From the NCBI RefSeq assembly GCF_015637705.1, contig NZ_JADOBE010000012.1, positions 1-64,000 of the forward strand: a DNA stretch of 64,000 nt. Direction: 5' to 3'. Of the stretch, positions 63,699 to 64,000 are shown piece after piece; position 1 is the first letter of the stretch, and every line of letters starts with the position of its first letter. The position numbers and the translations under genes are program-made. A model generated the notes under the pieces. It was not told the DNA's origin and searched no databases. It worked only from the letters and a program-made list of their open reading frames with translations. The DNA is from Pseudomonas sp. N040 (lineage in GTDB: Bacteria; Pseudomonadota; Gammaproteobacteria; Pseudomonadales; Pseudomonadaceae).

Positions 63699-64000
63699 AT
63701 GAGCCGTATATTCGCCGACAATGCCCTGTCGATTGGCAACACGCCGCTGGTCCGGATCAACCGCCTGGGGCCGGCGGGGGTGACCATCCTGGCCAAGATC
63801 GAAGGGCGCAATCCGGGTTATTCAGTCAAGTGCCGGATCGGCGCCAACATGATCTGGGACGCTGAACAGCGCGGCGTACTCAAGCCGGGCATGACCATCG
63901 TCGAGCCGACTTCGGGCAATACCGGCATCGGCCTGGCCTTTGTCGCCGCTGCCAAGGGCTACAAGCTGGTGCTGACCATGCCGGCCTCGATGAGCCTGGA
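63699..64000 (+). CDS. cysK: cysteine synthase A, 5' part
   Basis: O-acetylserine sulfhydrylase, which makes cysteine from O-acetylserine and sulfide with pyridoxal phosphate. The first 100 residues are present: [20 protein letters not shown], the PLP lysine in [11 protein letters not shown] near residue 42, and the [12 protein letters not shown] loop that binds the substrate. The frame runs off the window at base 64000. AAGGAG precedes the start. It diverges from moxR. Confidence 0.95.
   Translation, partial: MSRIFADNALSIGNTPLVRINRLGPAGVTILAKIEGRNPGYSVKCRIGANMIWDAEQRGVLKPGMTIVEPTSGNTGIGLAFVAAAKGYKLVLTMPASMSL

Overview
The window is high-GC DNA from a Pseudomonas or close relative (Pseudomonadaceae). 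Grounds: the exonuclease / cyclic-nucleotide-CBS-DUF294 / actP / yjcH block and the cysK-moxR-vWA block are arranged as in pseudomonads (recalled, not searched), Pseudomonas-type REP sequences (GTAGGAGC...GC) are scattered throughout, and the CysK start is nearly the familiar Pseudomonas one. No rRNA, tRNA or CRISPR array was seen.

Layout. 1-1280: a complete IS481-family element whose left end is the first base of the window. 1.5-6.5 kb: acetate permease pair yjcH-actP and a convergent exonuclease/DUF294 operon. 6.6-17.3 kb: polyamine/agmatine region with a LysR regulator diverging from a PotF-like binding protein and an agmatinase, an NAD-dependent epimerase, a solute-binding protein, two overlapping ArsA/Get3-type ATPases, a GcvA-like regulator, agmatine deiminase and a second PotF-like protein. 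17.3-23 kb: GST-like protein, YajD-type HNH protein, glycerate kinase, a REP array, a small heat-shock protein whose promoter carries a perfect ANR/FNR box, a hydrolase remnant and a secreted TPR protein. 23.3-25.0 kb: a lower-GC P-loop ATPase gene bracketed by two near-identical hairpin repeats. 25-35 kb: a duplicated 3' end of the oligopeptidase B gene around a symporter, then ptrB, a thiolase, YafJ, a DUF1254/DUF1214 protein, a TetR regulator and an epoxide hydrolase, separated by arrays of GTAGGRTGGGTT palindromic repeats.

The most interesting part is 35.3-61.3 kb, a catabolic island with an organosulfur signature. It holds three TauD-type Fe(II)/2-oxoglutarate dioxygenases, a XylA-like reductase with a XylM/AlkB-like membrane monooxygenase, a cytoplasmic protein that keeps the Cys-His-Arg catalytic residues of the sulfinate desulfinase DszB, a medium-chain reductase, two MFS transporters, a sulfurtransferase, a SoxC-SoxD pair (sulfite or sulfane dehydrogenase), a YeiH-family putative sulfate exporter, and a six-gene CoA module (acyl-CoA dehydrogenase, saccharopine-dehydrogenase-like protein, acyl-CoA ligase, SDR, SCP2-type thiolase, preceded by a divergent AraC regulator). 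Three AraC and two paralogous TetR regulators sit among them. My reading, an inference, is that a C-S compound is oxygenated, desulfinated to sulfite, the sulfite is oxidised by SoxCD and exported as sulfate, and the carbon skeleton is degraded through CoA thioesters. The substrate is not evident. Two of the AraC intergenic regions contain direct repeats spaced exactly 21 bp, as expected for AraC-family operators. Duplicated TauD and TetR genes and a decayed MFS fragment show the island grew partly by internal duplication.

61.3-64 kb returns to core genes: a vWA protein, a MoxR AAA+ ATPase, and the first 100 codons of cysK, cut by the window edge.
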